From Blepharisma stoltei (Eukaryota; Ciliophora; Heterotrichea; Heterotrichida; Blepharismidae), in the NCBI GenBank assembly GCA_914767885.1, contig CAJZBQ010000061.1:1-64000 (forward strand): 64,000 nucleotides of DNA, written 5' to 3'. The notes beneath the pieces are model-generated. The model worked only from the letters and a program-made list of their open reading frames with translations, did not search any database and was not told the origin of the DNA. A program made the position numbers and the translations under genes. Below, piece after piece: positions 48,301-61,391 of this stretch (the stretch's first letter is position 1; every line of letters starts with the position of its first letter).

Positions 48301-51300
48301 AAATATTTTTAATAGAAAAAAATTTTAATAGAAAAAAATTTTGCTATATAAGTGATAATTAGTATAATGAAATCTAGAGCTAATTCTGTTTAATTTTAAA
48401 ACAAATTGCGTTTTAAAACATAAATTTTGCAAATTAAATTAGTATTTGCTTCCCAATTTTTGCAAATTAGGATTTTTTTTTAAATTTCGAAAAGAATATT
48501 TTTTATAAAATTTATATATAAATTGTTTTTAAAAAAAAAAAAATTAACCCCCCTCCGTGAGTGAACAAAATTTTTTTGTTCGCTCACGGAGGGGGGGGGG
48601 AGTTAGAAAAATAGGTTTGCTATCCATTAATGAGATCAAATAAAGTGTCGAGTAGCCATCAGAAATATTATGCTTTGATAATATAGCAGAGTAAGAGCTT
48701 TCAATATTTAGCCATATCGAAATTGTAAAGGTAGGAGCAATCACAAGTCTTGGCGATGTGTAGTTTGAATACTCAGGCAGTCTTAAAATTGAAGATTGCC
48801 CATTAAATCAAAATCCTCTTAAATAAGCTGGAATTGGATCATCAGCTTCATAGTCTGGGTAAAACTGCTTTGTAGATCCAGTAACAACTGGGATCGAGCT
48901 TGCCTTATCATAAATGACCCCGCTTAAAGTGTTTAAGTCTAAGTCGAGCATTTTTTCTTGAACCCTTATACAATTGCCTGACTTTTTTTCGTACCCTAAT
49001 GGGCAGCTTGTCCCACAAATTCCTGATGCCATATAATAGCCATTAGCGCACGTTAAGCAATCTAGAAAGTTCGGGGATGTGCATGTTTTACAAGAAATAT
49101 TGCAGAGTTCACAAATTTCATTGCCAGAATTTCAATAATACCCATCATTGCATTGGCAGCTTGGACCTACTAAATTTGCATGCGCTCTACAAGAAATGCA
49201 AGTGCTTGTATAATCATCACATATTTCACATATGATATCTTGGCAAAGGTTACAATTTTTATCTCTTCTTACGCAGCCAACAGTTGAGCATCCAGATAAA
49301 CATGAATCACAACTATAACCATTTCAGTATTTGCCAATAAGACAGCTCTCTAAACAAATATTTGAATTATCGATTGGACACAATGAGCACCCGTTACAAG
49401 AGCTTGATACTAATGAATTGGTTGTAATTGTATTATAAATTTTTAGATTCCATAGGAACCCATTAAAAAATGACGTCAAAGTTATAGAATCAAGATAGCT
49501 TGCCCCTATTGTTATTATAAATGAGCTTTGTAAATCATTTAATCAGCTTGAATCTTGGTCACTTGAGATATCTGTAAATGTATTTGTCATAATTTTAATA
49601 ATTTGCTGAGGAGCTGCACTAATGTCAGATGCAGCTGAAATAAAATTCCATTGAGAAAGTGAAACCTCTACAGAGGCAGCAGCACTTGTATAAATGATTG
49701 TATTAGAATTCTGCAATGTAAGGGTAAGTGATGGATACTTGCTTACTAACTCAAAGCTCACAAATTTTTCAAATCCTCCATTGCTGGTTTGTTTAGAAAA
49801 AACGACGCCTGTATCAGATACTGGATTTATCCAGGCTGATATCGTAAATTTTGGTGAAAAAGTAAGTAATGGGGAACCTGTGCCTGTATAAGGAGGTAAC
49901 TGCATATAAGCTGAGCCAGAAAAGTAATACCCTCTATAAATAGCTGCTATTGGATCAGTTGCATCATAAGTAGGGTAAAAGCTATTATCTTTGCCTGTAA
50001 GAACTGGGATACTTGAAGCTAAATCTACTACAACGTCTTTTATTTGATGTGGCATCATATTAAGCACTAAAAAATCTGTATAAGCAGGGTCAGCATCACA
50101 ATTGTTACCATTTATAACATATCCAGTAGGGCAAAAAGTCATGCATAAAGATTGAATCAGATAGTAGCCTGCTGTGCATGTAAGACAGCCATTATAATCA
50201 ACAGTAGAGCAAGTATCACAAATTGTATTGCAGAGCTCGCAGGACTGAGAACTAGAGACTCATACAGCATTAGTATTGCACACACAATGGTCTACTGGCT
50301 TATACGCATTTGTAATACAGCTTGCGCATTCTCCTGAAAATGTAGTGCATGAGTAGCATTCCTTATCCCTGCAAAGTCTACAAGTTAAATCACTGACGCA
50401 TCCTTGATTGCAGCCTGCCAAACAAGCAATGCAGCTATCAGGATATTTATCAAAATCGCATTCACTTAAACATTGGTTATTTAAAGGACAAACAGAACAG
50501 CCAGTATTACATGAAGATGAATAGTCATAAGATTGGTAAGTATAAGCGTTATAAATATATAATCTTGCTAAAAAGCCATATAATCCTGAAGTCCCAAGGG
50601 TTTCATCATTTCCTATATAAAGAGTTCCTGCATTAGTGTCTTTAAAATAAATTAAAGTTGTAGTAGTAATATCTTGATAAGCTATTGTATTGATGTAGAG
50701 ATTCAGTTTAGTTAAGCCATCAGTTTGAACTTCTCCTGTGAAGCTTAAAAAATTTCAACTATTAAGAATGCTTGTAGAGGTAGTTAAAGTAGTAGATGAG
50801 GAATCAGCAAAAGTTATTGAAAGAGAAGGATATCCTAACTCCCCTTTTGATATGAGCAGAATCATTAGGAAATCCCGATTTGAGAAATTAACACCCTTAG
50901 AGATGAGCAAAATTTTTTTAGTATAATTTTTAACAATTAATATAATCGTATCTAATCAGTAATGATTATTAAGAAATCTCCTTCTAGTTCTATGATGTTT
51001 TTGTTTTGCATTATAATAATGATTTTTAATTTGATTTTTAAAAATTTTGAATACCCAAAAATCAATATTTTTATTATATGATATTATAAAATTTATCTTA
51101 AATAAGTTAATCCTTGGTTATAGGATTTTCGTTAACCCAAGGGATATAAGGAATCTACAGTAATTTTTAAAATGTCATTAGTTGCATATTTAGTCATTAG
51201 AATTCCTACTGATAGTGGTTTTGTCCATAAAGAAATAAATCTTAGGTCATCAAATGGATCTTTACTTCCCACTCCTTGGCTAGCGTATTTTTATGGAAAT

Positions 51301-54300
51301 CTTCCTCTACTTCTTAGCAGGCAAATTTTTATTATTTTTTTAGGCAATAATTTGATTTATAATTAATGGTAATATTGATGAAAATTTCAGCTATAGCTAA
51401 TTAATTTTAGGCAGCTTGTGTCTAAAATTTATATTTGATATAAAATAGTTTCTACTATCATATTTAATTATATAGAAATTTTCATACATTTTTTAAAAAT
51501 TAACCTTGCTATAGCTCCTGGATTATTATTGGCCATCCATTTTAAGTTTCAAAATTAATTTGTACTTGTCACTTTTTGAAGAGCAAAAACGAAAATGACA
51601 AATCTCTGTTTATTGTTTTTTAAGATGTCTAATCAGACTTTAATGGTATAAAATAGGTGCCCTTGACCATATTTTTTCTAGTCAGTATTATTCTGTGGTA
51701 TAGCAATCTATTATGGTGAGTAAATTATAGTAAAAAATTGCTCACTAACTCAAGGGAAGTGATAGCAAAATAATCGGAAAATCTAAAAGATGCTTAATCT
51801 ATTAATTTCGATTTATCTAATTTTCCTTTTAATGGAATTTCCAAAGATACTAAAAGAGATCATGAGCTATAGTAAATGAAGGTGCTATCATAACAGTAGA
51901 TGATAAATAATTGCTTTGATAAAAATAGTAGCCTCTTTTATAAGAAGGGATAGGATCCTTTACATCTAAATTCCAATCAGGATAAATATTTGTATTAACA
52001 GAGCCTATATTAAACGCAGAAACAGTATCAAGACGCACTTGGTCAGTCAAGTCTAGGCCAATCCCTAAATCTGATGACCAATCGCAAGTTTTTCCTGCAG
52101 AATTTGCACTATAGCCAGATGGGCATTCAGTTAAGCACTGCCCTGTTAGTGCAAAGAAATAATACCCTGAAAAGCATGCTGTGCATTTTTGATAAGTTAA
52201 GCCTGTACATTGAGAGCATCCAGTATAGCATGGCTGGCATGAAAAACCATCATTTGAAGTTCAATATCCAGGGTTGCACACACATGGAGCTGGAGCTCCA
52301 CTGGCATTAGAAACACATTGGGTGCATTTTCCTGAGCCAAAACCAGAGCAAACAGAACATAATAAATCATCACAAATATTGCATGTAGATGCTCTGACAC
52401 ATCCCTTATTGCAAGAATTGCAGGCTGAACAAAAGGCACCATTTTTATAAGTAGAAATACTGCATTCCCATAAACAAGAAGCTCCAGATGCGCAAAATGT
52501 AAAGCCACTAATAATAGTTAGAAAATCTGTAATTTGTGTGTTTCACAGTTGAAAATAATAAATAAACCCAACAAACCCAGATGTGCTGCTTTTTCCTAAC
52601 TGCAAATTGGTAGACGCTTGGTCTCGATAAATTTTGCCAGAAATAGTCGTAGTCCCAGCTGAAACCCCATTAATATAAATAGAAAGAACAGAAGCATTTG
52701 AGGTATAATAAATAGTAAGTGATAAATAAGCCCAACCAGCAAATGAAGAGGTTGGGGATAATGTTTGTGTAGAAGTTGCTTGTGTAGTGTCCTCCATTAT
52801 AGCTGCTATAGCGCCTGTTGATGAAAATGTTAGCCTTGTTTGTTTTTGCAATAAATCTCCATTAGTAGCTACATAAATTCATGCGCCCATTGAAAAACTA
52901 TGAGAAAGATAGACAGAAACTGAAGACAATAAATACATGTTTCCATCAAAATATAGTCCTCTTGCATATGCAGGAATAGGGTCATAAGTTTCAGGGGAAT
53001 TGAAGTGCTGATATGTGCTTGATGATGCTCCAGTTGTAAAAATCCCATAACTTGTTGCTGAAGAGTGAAAAAATTTATATAAATACTTCTAATTGTATCA
53101 AAAATTTTTTATACAATTAATAACTGTTATGGCAAGATTCCTTGCTTATTCTAATAATTTATATAAAATTTTTTCTTCAGATAATGCAAATTTCGAATTT
53201 TATAAAATCGAAAAATGATGTATGTATAATTTTAAATATAATGCAGAAAAAATTTTTTATCCTAAAGGTCGGAGTAAGATCCTTGAAAATCAGTGTCAAA
53301 TAATAGGTCAATCGCTGCGGTTGAGACTGAAGAACAAGAAGTTTCATAGCCATATGGACAATCATTCAAACAAATAATGTCTACTATTTCTTTTCCTGTG
53401 GCACAAGTAGTGCACTCAAAATAAGTAGTTTGCTTACATACAGAACAAAGAGCATCACAAAAGTCACAGCTCGCTGTACTAGAATGCCAAAAAGCATTTG
53501 CCTTGCATTGGCATCCGCCAGACCCATCAGCTTCTGCATTTGTAATGCAGCTTGAGCAAGATCCAGAGAAAAAGCTACATTCATAGCACATTTTTGTCTT
53601 GCAAAGTCCGCAGGTGTCTGCATATCTGCATCCTTTTGTGCAAGTTCCCATACAATTAACATATGCCGACCCATCATAATATTGTGTAATTGGTGCATTA
53701 TCAGGACAGTTGTGATCAATTGGACAACTTGAGCATGAAGAAATACAGCTTGAGGTTGTATAGTCGCTGTACTGCAAGTTTTCGACGTTATATATATTTA
53801 AATCATATAAAAATCCAATAAAGCCGCTGGTTGTGGTAGCTTTTGTCCCAATATAAAGATAGTTTGCGCTGCGATCCTGAAAATACATAACATTGGATGA
53901 TGATCCCGTTTCTTTCGTTAGAGAATTAAAATATGAGCTTACTGTAGTTTTATGGCTTGCATCAATTTTTCCTGCAAATGCAATATAATTTCAACTGCCA
54001 TTTAATGCATTTTCTGATAGAGTAACTGAAAAAGACGAAGAATCCTTTAAAATAATAGAAAGCTTAGGGTTCCCTGAGCCACTCAAAATTTCCAAACAAA
54101 ATATTTCACTCCCTGACACTGTTTTAGCAAGAATTGTTCCTGCTGCAGTAGGATAGACCCAAATAGAGACAGTAAAATAAGGTCCAATCACAGTATACGA
54201 AGACATATAAGTTGTGCCTGTAAAATAATATCCTCTTAGGTAGGCCGGATAAGGATCGTTAGAATCATAGCTAGGGTAATAATTTGACATAGAATTTCCT

Positions 54301-56905
54301 ATATTGACTCCTGAAATGGAATGAAGCATTATTTTATCATAAAGAGATAAGCTTAGCCCAGTCGTTGATGAAAAATCACAGTTTTTTGTGCTTGAGTTTT
54401 CTGTATATCCTGAAGGACAGCTCATAAGACATATCATAGAGTTGTATAAAAAATAGGTGGAGCTGCAAGAAGTGCAGGAATAATATGAAGAATCGGTGCA
54501 GTGGGTACAGCCATTATAGCAAGGAGAACATACAGCTTGATTTGTAGGCTGATAATACCCAGAATTGCAAGTGCAAGGAGACCCTGCAGCATTGGTAACG
54601 CATGACGTACAAGTTCCTGACAAAAATGATGTACACTGGGAGCATAAAAAATCGTCACAAATATAGCAAGATGTGCCGCGAGTGCAGCCCATTGTGCATG
54701 TACCTAAACATGATGCACAATTAGTTCCATCATAATATTCAGAGTAATCACAAGGCCATAAAGTTGATACTGTCCCTCCAGTTAATGTGCCAATACTAGA
54801 AAAGGCTGAAAAGTCATTAATGGCTACTTGCCATAGCATAAAATGAGCGATAAATCCTTTAAAGTTTGTTGAACCTTTTCCTAACTCCCCCCTCCGTGAG
54901 TGAAAAAAAAAATTTGTTCACTCGCGGATAGGGTTTAATTTTTTTCTTAAAAAAATATATAAATTCTTTATAAAATTTTTTTTGTTCGAAATGTAAAAAA
55001 AAGCTCACTTTTATAAAATTTGGAAAACAAATATTAATTTAATTTGTAAATTTTTATATTTTAAAACGCAATTTGTTTAAAATTAAACAGAATTAGCTCG
55101 AGATTTCATTATAATAATTATCAATTATAATCATTTTTTTTTTCCATAAAACAATTTTTGTTCACTCACGGAGGTGGATTTTTGGGCAAAAAATAGGGAT
55201 GTTTCTAATGGTTTTGTTCACTCACTGAGGGGGGGGGGAGTAAGTATAATGTTCCTCCTGAAGGCAATCTAAAAACAAAATTTGTGATGGAAGTAGATGT
55301 CCCAGCAGCATTGTTAAGATAAGGAGTAACAGTAGTAATTTTATTTGAAAATCCAACTGTATAGGAAACGTAACTCCATGTGTTTGAAGTTATAGTCTGA
55401 GTAGCAGACCAGCTTCCTGAGCTAGCGTCTCATTTTTCCAAGTAAAATATAATTGATCCACTGGAATCAATGGTAAGTTTGTTAGAGCTGTGGCTGACTA
55501 AAGTGCCAGAAATAGCATAAGCCCACATACTCATACTCCAAGTATTGGATAAGTTAATAGATCCAGCCAAATACTGGTTAGAATTAAAATAAAGCCCTCT
55601 ATTTTTAGCTGGAAAAGGATCAGAAGATTCAGCAGAAGACCAATAATTATAACTACTAGAGCTTGTAGCCGTAATTAAATCAGTTCCATAGCTCCCAGCA
55701 AATGTCCCTGTAAAATCAGCTGTTAAAACAGCAGAAGAAACAGCTGCACAATTCCCAAACCCGTAAGGGCATGCATATAAGCAAACTCCTCCAATCAGAG
55801 ATTTTCCAGTATTAGACCAAGTTTGTGTGCAAGTTGTCCCATAAGTATCGCAGCATCCTGGAGCAATACCTGTAAAGCACGCTGAGCACAGTGATAAAGA
55901 ATACCCAGAGCATGCACTACAGTCAGATGTATTGCAAGTGCCACAGTCAGTTCCTCTTCTGCACCAAGGCCAGGTTGGACAACTAGAATCGCAATCCACA
56001 CACGCTGAACCACTTCAATATTGGTTATAAACGCAATTAACAGTAGGAGTCGTTGTTCCATAAGTCATAGTGGTATCTGATCTAGCTTGCAGTCAATACA
56101 TAAATCCTCTAAATGAGTTTCCACCAGTTACATTGCCAATTTTTCATGAATAAGTCATCACTGTAAACCTTCCTTCAGCACCATTTACAGCTGTCGTACC
56201 AACTGCTGAGCCATTAATATAAAAAGATACATTTATAGTATCACAATCCGATTGGTTTACAACAACTGATGCATAATGTCACGATGAAGTATAAGTTGAA
56301 GTCGCAGTCCCAGCCATAAATTTTGCATTACCACTAGAGTCATAAATATTTGCCGAATATTTATATACACTTGTGGAATCTGCATAAATTCGCAAATATT
56401 GTGTAGAGCCTGATATAACGTTCAAAATTTCTCCACTGCTGAGAGGTATTATCCACATATTTAGAGTGAAATACAAAGCTGGGGTATAACTTTGGCTTCC
56501 GATTATACCTGAAGTGGTGGCAAAATAAAAGCCGCGATCAAGTGTTGGGAGAGGAGAAGTGCGGGTGGCAGAGTTATAAGAAACTGAGCTGGGATTTACA
56601 AAGTGATCAGCAGAACCAGTTGAGCTTGCTATATAAGTTCCTGTTACATCTTGGACCGTTGAAAAGGGCAATGTAAATAAAATTGCATCATCCCCACTAG
56701 GAGTATCACATCAAAAAAGCACTGATACACCATCGTGGTCAGGCGAAAAAAGAGAAGGGCACCCAGTCAAGCATATTTTACTGTCTGCATAATATTTGGA
56801 TGAACTTTGGCATGTGCACCCTAACGCCCCTCAGTTTAAGCTGTTATATGGGCAGCAGCTGAAAGTCAACCAAATTTTGGTGATAAAAAGGAAACTTAAA
56901 AACAT
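45302..56905 (-). CDS. Giant cysteine-rich/LamG-like multi-pass membrane protein, copy C
   Basis: Minus-strand segments 56905-55243, 54883-53277, 53049-51872, 51237-51149, 50837-48606, 48214-46981, 46584-45983 and 45711-45302: 9,015 nt, 3,004 aa, TAA stop. Signal peptide MFLSFLFITKIWLTFSCC. Alternating LamG-like units (RGFYFATTSG, DPYPAYLRGYYF, FTISAWINP) and cysteine repeats (CMGTCTKGCRYADTC, CNKGCVRASTC). The membrane-proximal domain LTVLSDNSLYLTFSDSL precedes a membrane region with FSRCSYRW, NRIQSREKTF and YPQTEVTINIVLSV, and a basic tail HLKKVKK. It is the most IES-laden gene here, with seven inserts. The many TGA codons must be Trp. It is more like copy D than A or B in the membrane region. 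Confidence 0.88.
45712..45982. mobile_element. IES in copy C membrane domain, 271 bp
   Basis: TA-bounded. Removal gives YYFVFFIRRLIYIINLVYL; copy D has FVFFLRRFIYI at the same place without an insert. AT-rich; no clear TIR. Confidence 0.85.
46585..46980. mobile_element. MITE-like IES (GTGAGTGAAC family), 396 bp
   Basis: TA-bounded; ends CTCCCCCCCCTCCGTGAGCG and a run of about 14 G before GAGTA. Removal gives NTLQILSYLTLSGIP. Copy D carries a different insert at the same TA. Confidence 0.93.
48215..48605. mobile_element. MITE-like IES (GTGAGTGAAC family), 391 bp
   Basis: Nearly identical to 46585-46980 and in the same orientation. TA-bounded; removal gives DSKPIFLSNLGLWSAFYICD in frame. Confidence 0.93.
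50838..51148. mobile_element. IES in copy C, 311 bp, variant terminus
   Basis: TA-bounded; left end CTCCCCTTTTGATATGAGCA followed by CATTAGGAAATCCCGATTTGAG and a second GATGAGCAAAA. This layout parallels the GTGAGTGAAC family with a different TIR. Removal gives ITVDSLGYPSLSITF. Confidence 0.85.
51238..51871. mobile_element. IES in copy C, 634 bp
   Basis: TA-bounded; removal gives PSFTISLWTKPLSVG, the LamG-like consensus FTISVWIK of the paralogues. Termini TAAATCTTAGGTCATC and GATCATGAGCTATA, only weakly inverted. AT-rich, no ORF. Only 89 bp of coding DNA separates it from 50838-51148. Confidence 0.85.
53050..53276. mobile_element. IES in copy C, 227 bp
   Basis: TA-bounded; ends ACTTGTTGCTGAAGAGTG and CCTAAAGGTCGGAG. 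Removal gives FQGSYGIFTTGASSSTYQHF, as in copy B. Confidence 0.88.
54884..55242. mobile_element. MITE-like IES (GTGAGTGAAC family), 359 bp
   Basis: TA-bounded; reverse orientation relative to 46585 and 48215. Removal gives PSGGTLYLGKGSTNFKGF, matching GETLYIGKSGSTYFNGF of copy B. Confidence 0.92.
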
Positions 56906-57735
56906 ATTTTTATAAAAATGAAAGAGATAAGTTTAAATGCAAATCAAAAATATTCACTTCAGGAGAATTTTTAAATAATGATAAATTGAAGCAAGATGAT
57001 TGAGCTAAAAATGAGCTCTTAGAAACTCAGTTCTAAATATAGATTAGTAAAAAAAAATTTAAGAAATCAGCTAATTTGGAATTATATAAAATTAAGAATC
57101 TTGAGCTTCTTTTGTAGCAATAGATCATTATAGAAGAAAGTGATAATAAATTGGAGATTGAGATTTCTATCAAATTTAGAGAACTAAAAAAATAGAGCAT
57201 CATAATGTTTCAAATATAATTTAAATTTATGGAATTATTATAACCAGCAATAAGTAAATAAATTCGGCTAAGAGTAGAGGACTGTCAAAAAAATTATCTT
57301 AAATCTTTTTTATAATTAATCCAAGCTCTGCTGCATCAAGATCAGGTATAAAAAAGGCCTATAAAAATTTCAGTTATTTATTCTAAAAATAAGCTAAGCC
57401 GAATGCCGAACTTGATTTATTTAAAATAAAAAACTTTAAAAAATTTATCAATTTTGTGAAGCCATATATAATTTCAATTTAAGAATTTAATAAGTTAAAA
57501 TTCATTTTTTAAAACTAAAATAAATAGGTCTCTCAATAAAGATGCAGGAGAAATATTGAAATAAATGCAAAAATATGAGCATATGCTATAAATGTTAAAG
57601 CAGAAGCTTTCAAGTATCTTTATTTAAATTAAAGTATTGAAATGTGTTAGTTTTATTTTTAATTGCGATTAAGCATAATATCATAAAGATAATTGAAAAA
57701 TAATAATATATCTTTATATATTATATAATAATTAG
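56906..57735. promoter_or_regulatory. Divergent intergenic region between copy C and the TPR gene
   Basis: 830 bp of AT-rich DNA between two start codons pointing outward, so both promoters should lie here. No specific motif, ORF or repeat recognised. Confidence 0.45.
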
Positions 57736-60396
57736 ATGATGGGCAAAAAATGTTTCGAGCCAGAGTGTATGAATGAGGTAGAGCATGCATGCAAATGCTC
57801 TTCTCCTGACACTTTATTGTGCGGAGAGCATATCGGGGAGCATGTAAACTTGCCTAATAGAGCTCATAATCTTGAATCAATTTTTATGCAGCCTTATGAA
57901 GGGACAAAAGAAGCAATTCTTGAATTCCTTACAAAAGAAAAGTCAAAATATAGCGAGTTGAAAAGTAAAATTATCGATTCCTATATCCATAATTCAGAAA
58001 AAGATTTTGGCAATTTCACAATCAAGTTGGATTGCTACTCAGATGAAATAAATGATTTCTTTGTAAAGATTTCCCAAACTCAAAAATTATTAAAGTCAGA
58101 AGAAGATCCAATTTTAGGATTATTGAGTTTACAGCCTCAAGAAGCTATTGAGAAAGTAAAATTGATGATCATAGCTAGCAGATATTGATACAACGGTGCA
58201 AAGCTGTTTTACATATTCAAGCAAAAGTTAAATAGTCTAAATAGATCCTTCTTTACAGAAATATGCGGGGCTCATTTAGAAAAAAGGAATATGCAAAATA
58301 CCCCTGAAATGGATAATAAAATTAGGAAGCCAACAAGTATAGAGTCAGCAAACGCTAAGGATTCCATTTCCTTGATAATAAATGAGAACAGTGATAGTTT
58401 GAAAGAGCCTGAAAACGCAAACAAGCCAATAAAAAACACCCCAGAAAATAAGTTAAGCTTGCTTAATTCTCAAATAAGCAGTGATTTCAACAGTAAACCC
58501 AAGGAAACAGAAAGCGCTTTAAGCTTTATAGATATATTAAGGAATAAAACAGCTGAGATTTTGAGTAGACCAAACAATCAAGAATTAGAGATGGATTTCA
58601 GAAGAACTTGTTCAGCATATCAAGATAATTCTAGTTTTTATGATCCATTACGAATGCAAGCTTACCAAGATTACATTAAAGCTTATATACTAAAGACATC
58701 TCTTTATAATATACCAAGAAATCAAAACAACAGAACTAATTTAATTATATATAACACTGAAACTGAAACCCTAGAAGTCAAGACCTTACAGACTCCAAAA
58801 CCATTAAATAAATTCGCTTGCATAACTCAACTTCCAAACGGAAAGCTATTTTGTTGTGCTAACACTAACCTTTCTGGGATTACAGTTCTGATTGATGTGA
58901 ATGGTAGATTCGAAGTGCTGCCATCTGGAACTCCTTGTGAATACTCATCATATATCTATTTCAATAACAGCGTCTATTGCTTTGGAGGATGAGATAGAGG
59001 TCATTTAACTCTATCTAGTAGATTTGATTTAGATCAAAATCGATGAATTCAATTAGCTCCAATGCCACAAGGTGACTACAAATGCAATAGCATAATATTA
59101 AATAGAAATATTTTGATTTCTGGATATGAAAACAGAAATCTTTGGCTATACTCAATTGATATTGACTCTTTCTCAACAATACCTTATGATTTTGGTTTTG
59201 CTAAATGAAAGATCCTGATAAATGCAGAGAGACTATATTTGATTGAATGCGAAAATGGATTAATCTATGAAGGCGAAATTGGAAGTTTCTCGAATTGGAG
59301 ACGAATAGGAAGATCAAAAATCAATTTGGATCCTTATCAAGTGTATTGTTCATATAATAAAGGAGGAATATGGATCTCAGCGATTTATAATTCGGCTATA
59401 GAACACTATTATTTTAATTTAGATCAAAAAAAACTTATTGATGCTGCTTACTATAATAAGCATATCTTACTTAGAAGAGTAGGTCAAAAGATTGAAGCCA
59501 TAAAATGCAATAACCAGGATTTTAATCTCGATCCTTCTTATCTGGATGAATGCAATTCAAAAGATATTGCTCTAAGTACTTTAGGAGAAAATCTAACAGA
59601 AATTAATTGCCTTGACAAAAAAATCAAACTTAATCCAAGCAATGCTAATTCATACAATGATAAAGGCAACGCTTTTTATGTTTTACAAAGATATCTAGAA
59701 GCAATCGAATGCTATGACAAAGCAATCAAACTCAATCCAGACAATGGTTATTTATACAATAATAAAGGCAACGCTTTTTCTCGCTTAAAAAGATATCATA
59801 AAGCAATCAAATGTTATGATGAAGCAATTAAACTTAATCCAAACGCTCTTTTGTGAAATAATAAAGGCATCGTTTTCTATGATTTGGAAAAATATCTAGA
59901 AGCAATCGAATCCTTTGATGAAGCAATCAAACTCGATCCAAACAATGTTTATTATTACAATAATAAAGGCAACGCTTTTTATGATTTACAAAGATATATA
60001 GAAGCAATCGAATGCTTTGACAAAGCCCTCGAAATCTGACCAAACTATGATAATGATATTTACTGGAAAAAAGGATCTGCTTTATATAAATTAAGAAGAT
60101 ACCCAGAAGCAGTAGAAAGCTATAGCAAAGCAATCAAAATCAATCCAAATAACACCAAGTATTATAATGATAAAGGCAATACTCATTATGTTTTAGAGAG
60201 ATATCAAGAAGCAATGCAATGCTATGAAGAGGCAATCATACTCGAGCCAAATAATCCTTTGCATTTCTACAACCGTGTTATTGCATTTAATAATCTCAGA
60301 CAGGAGCAAGCAGCTTTGCAGGACTTTAATAGGGCTTATAATTTGAAGCAAGAAAATCAAGTATATATGTATAAATTTCCTATGGTAAATTTTTAG
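57736..60396 (+). CDS. B-box zinc finger, Kelch-like and TPR protein
   Basis: 886 aa with TGA as Trp, TAG stop at 60394-60396, no inserts. Residues about 5-50 form a B-box-like zinc-binding module (CFEPECMNEVEHACKC, CGEHIGEHVNLPNRAH). A helical, probably coiled region and a polar linker follow. The middle has Kelch-like beta-propeller blades (ITQLPNGKLFCCA, IYFNNSVYCFGGWDRG, RWIQLAPMP). From about residue 600 there are seven to eight TPRs with the motif NNKGNAFYDLQRYIEAIECF. B-box and TPR modules suggest a scaffold or ubiquitin-ligase-type adaptor; no RING is visible. The C-terminus ends abruptly (ENQVYMYKFPMVNF) where the telomeric relative continues for 36 further residues, so the 3' end has been replaced. 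Confidence 0.85.
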
Positions 60397-60461
60397 GTTA
60401 TTGGCATGAAGGATTATGAATTTACTCTTAAATAAAAACCTAATTTTTATTTAAATAATTT

Positions 60462-60850
60462 TTTCATTTCAATTTAAAGGCAACGCTTTTTCTCGTTTAA
60501 AAAGATATCATAAAGCGATCGAATACTATGACGAAGCAATCAAACTCAGACCAAGCGCTCTTTTTTAAAAAAATAAAGCCAATGCTTTTTGTGATTTGCA
60601 ATCGAATACTATGATGAAGCAATCAAACTCAGCCCACTCAGTGCTTATTTATACAATGATAAAGGCAACGCTTTTTTATAGTTTAGAAAGATATCATGAA
60701 GCAATCGAACTCAATCCAAGAAGTGCTATTTTTTACAATAATAAAGGCAACGCTTTTTATGATTTACAAAGATATATAGAAGCAATCGAATGCTTTGACA
60801 AAGTAATCAAAACTCAGTCAAAGCTATGATGGTGATATTTACTGGAAGAA
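60462..60850 (+). pseudogene. Degenerate TPR repeat fragments
   Basis: DNA that again encodes GNAFSRLKRYHKAIEYYDEA and KGNAFYDLQRYIEAIECFDK, but with stops and frameshifts (TAA at about 60567, frame changes near 60600 and 60680). It is tandem debris from unequal exchange among the near-identical TPR units of the gene upstream. Confidence 0.8.
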
Positions 60851-61391
60851 ATAAAAATAACTAAATTCTTTAATTGGATTGTTTTTATGTTTCATTATAA
60901 AGAGTAGAGTTGCTATTGAAATAAGTGAGATCTATTATAAAATCGTGGAAGTTTCAGAGTTTGGATTGATGGACTGATTCAGCTTCTGTTCTTATAGTCA
61001 GAGTTTATGTCTGCTGTAATTCAGGATTGCAATCTAAGGATAAATCTCTGATTCAATTACTCATAATTTATCTATTTATAATTTCACAATATTAAAAATG
61101 TCAGTTAGGGATAGGTCCTAGTACCTGTTCAAACAGGATGGACCTGTAATCCGAGCTTAGTGAGAGGAGTCAAAACTTCTTGAGAGTCTCGGCTTGAAGG
61201 GAAGAGGTCGGTGCTGAGGCTGGTACTGACAAGAGAAGTCTGGAAGGGCTTATTAACTTTAACGGCTCGACGATTAGGCCGGTCCACCTACCGCTGCTCA
61301 GAGCTGTTAATTTAGCTGGACCTCAAGTAACAAAATACTTAAGGCACAATTGTGCTAGAGTAATTCAATATGCTTAAGTTTTATAATTTAT
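60851..61391. other. Intergenic with a GC-rich structured island
   Basis: Mostly AT-rich, but 61105-61335 is GC-rich and begins with a strong hairpin: GGTCC..CCTGTTcaAACAGG..GGACC at about 61111-61143. It resembles the GC-rich inserts in composition and may be a mobile element or an RNA gene. No ORF. Confidence 0.45.
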
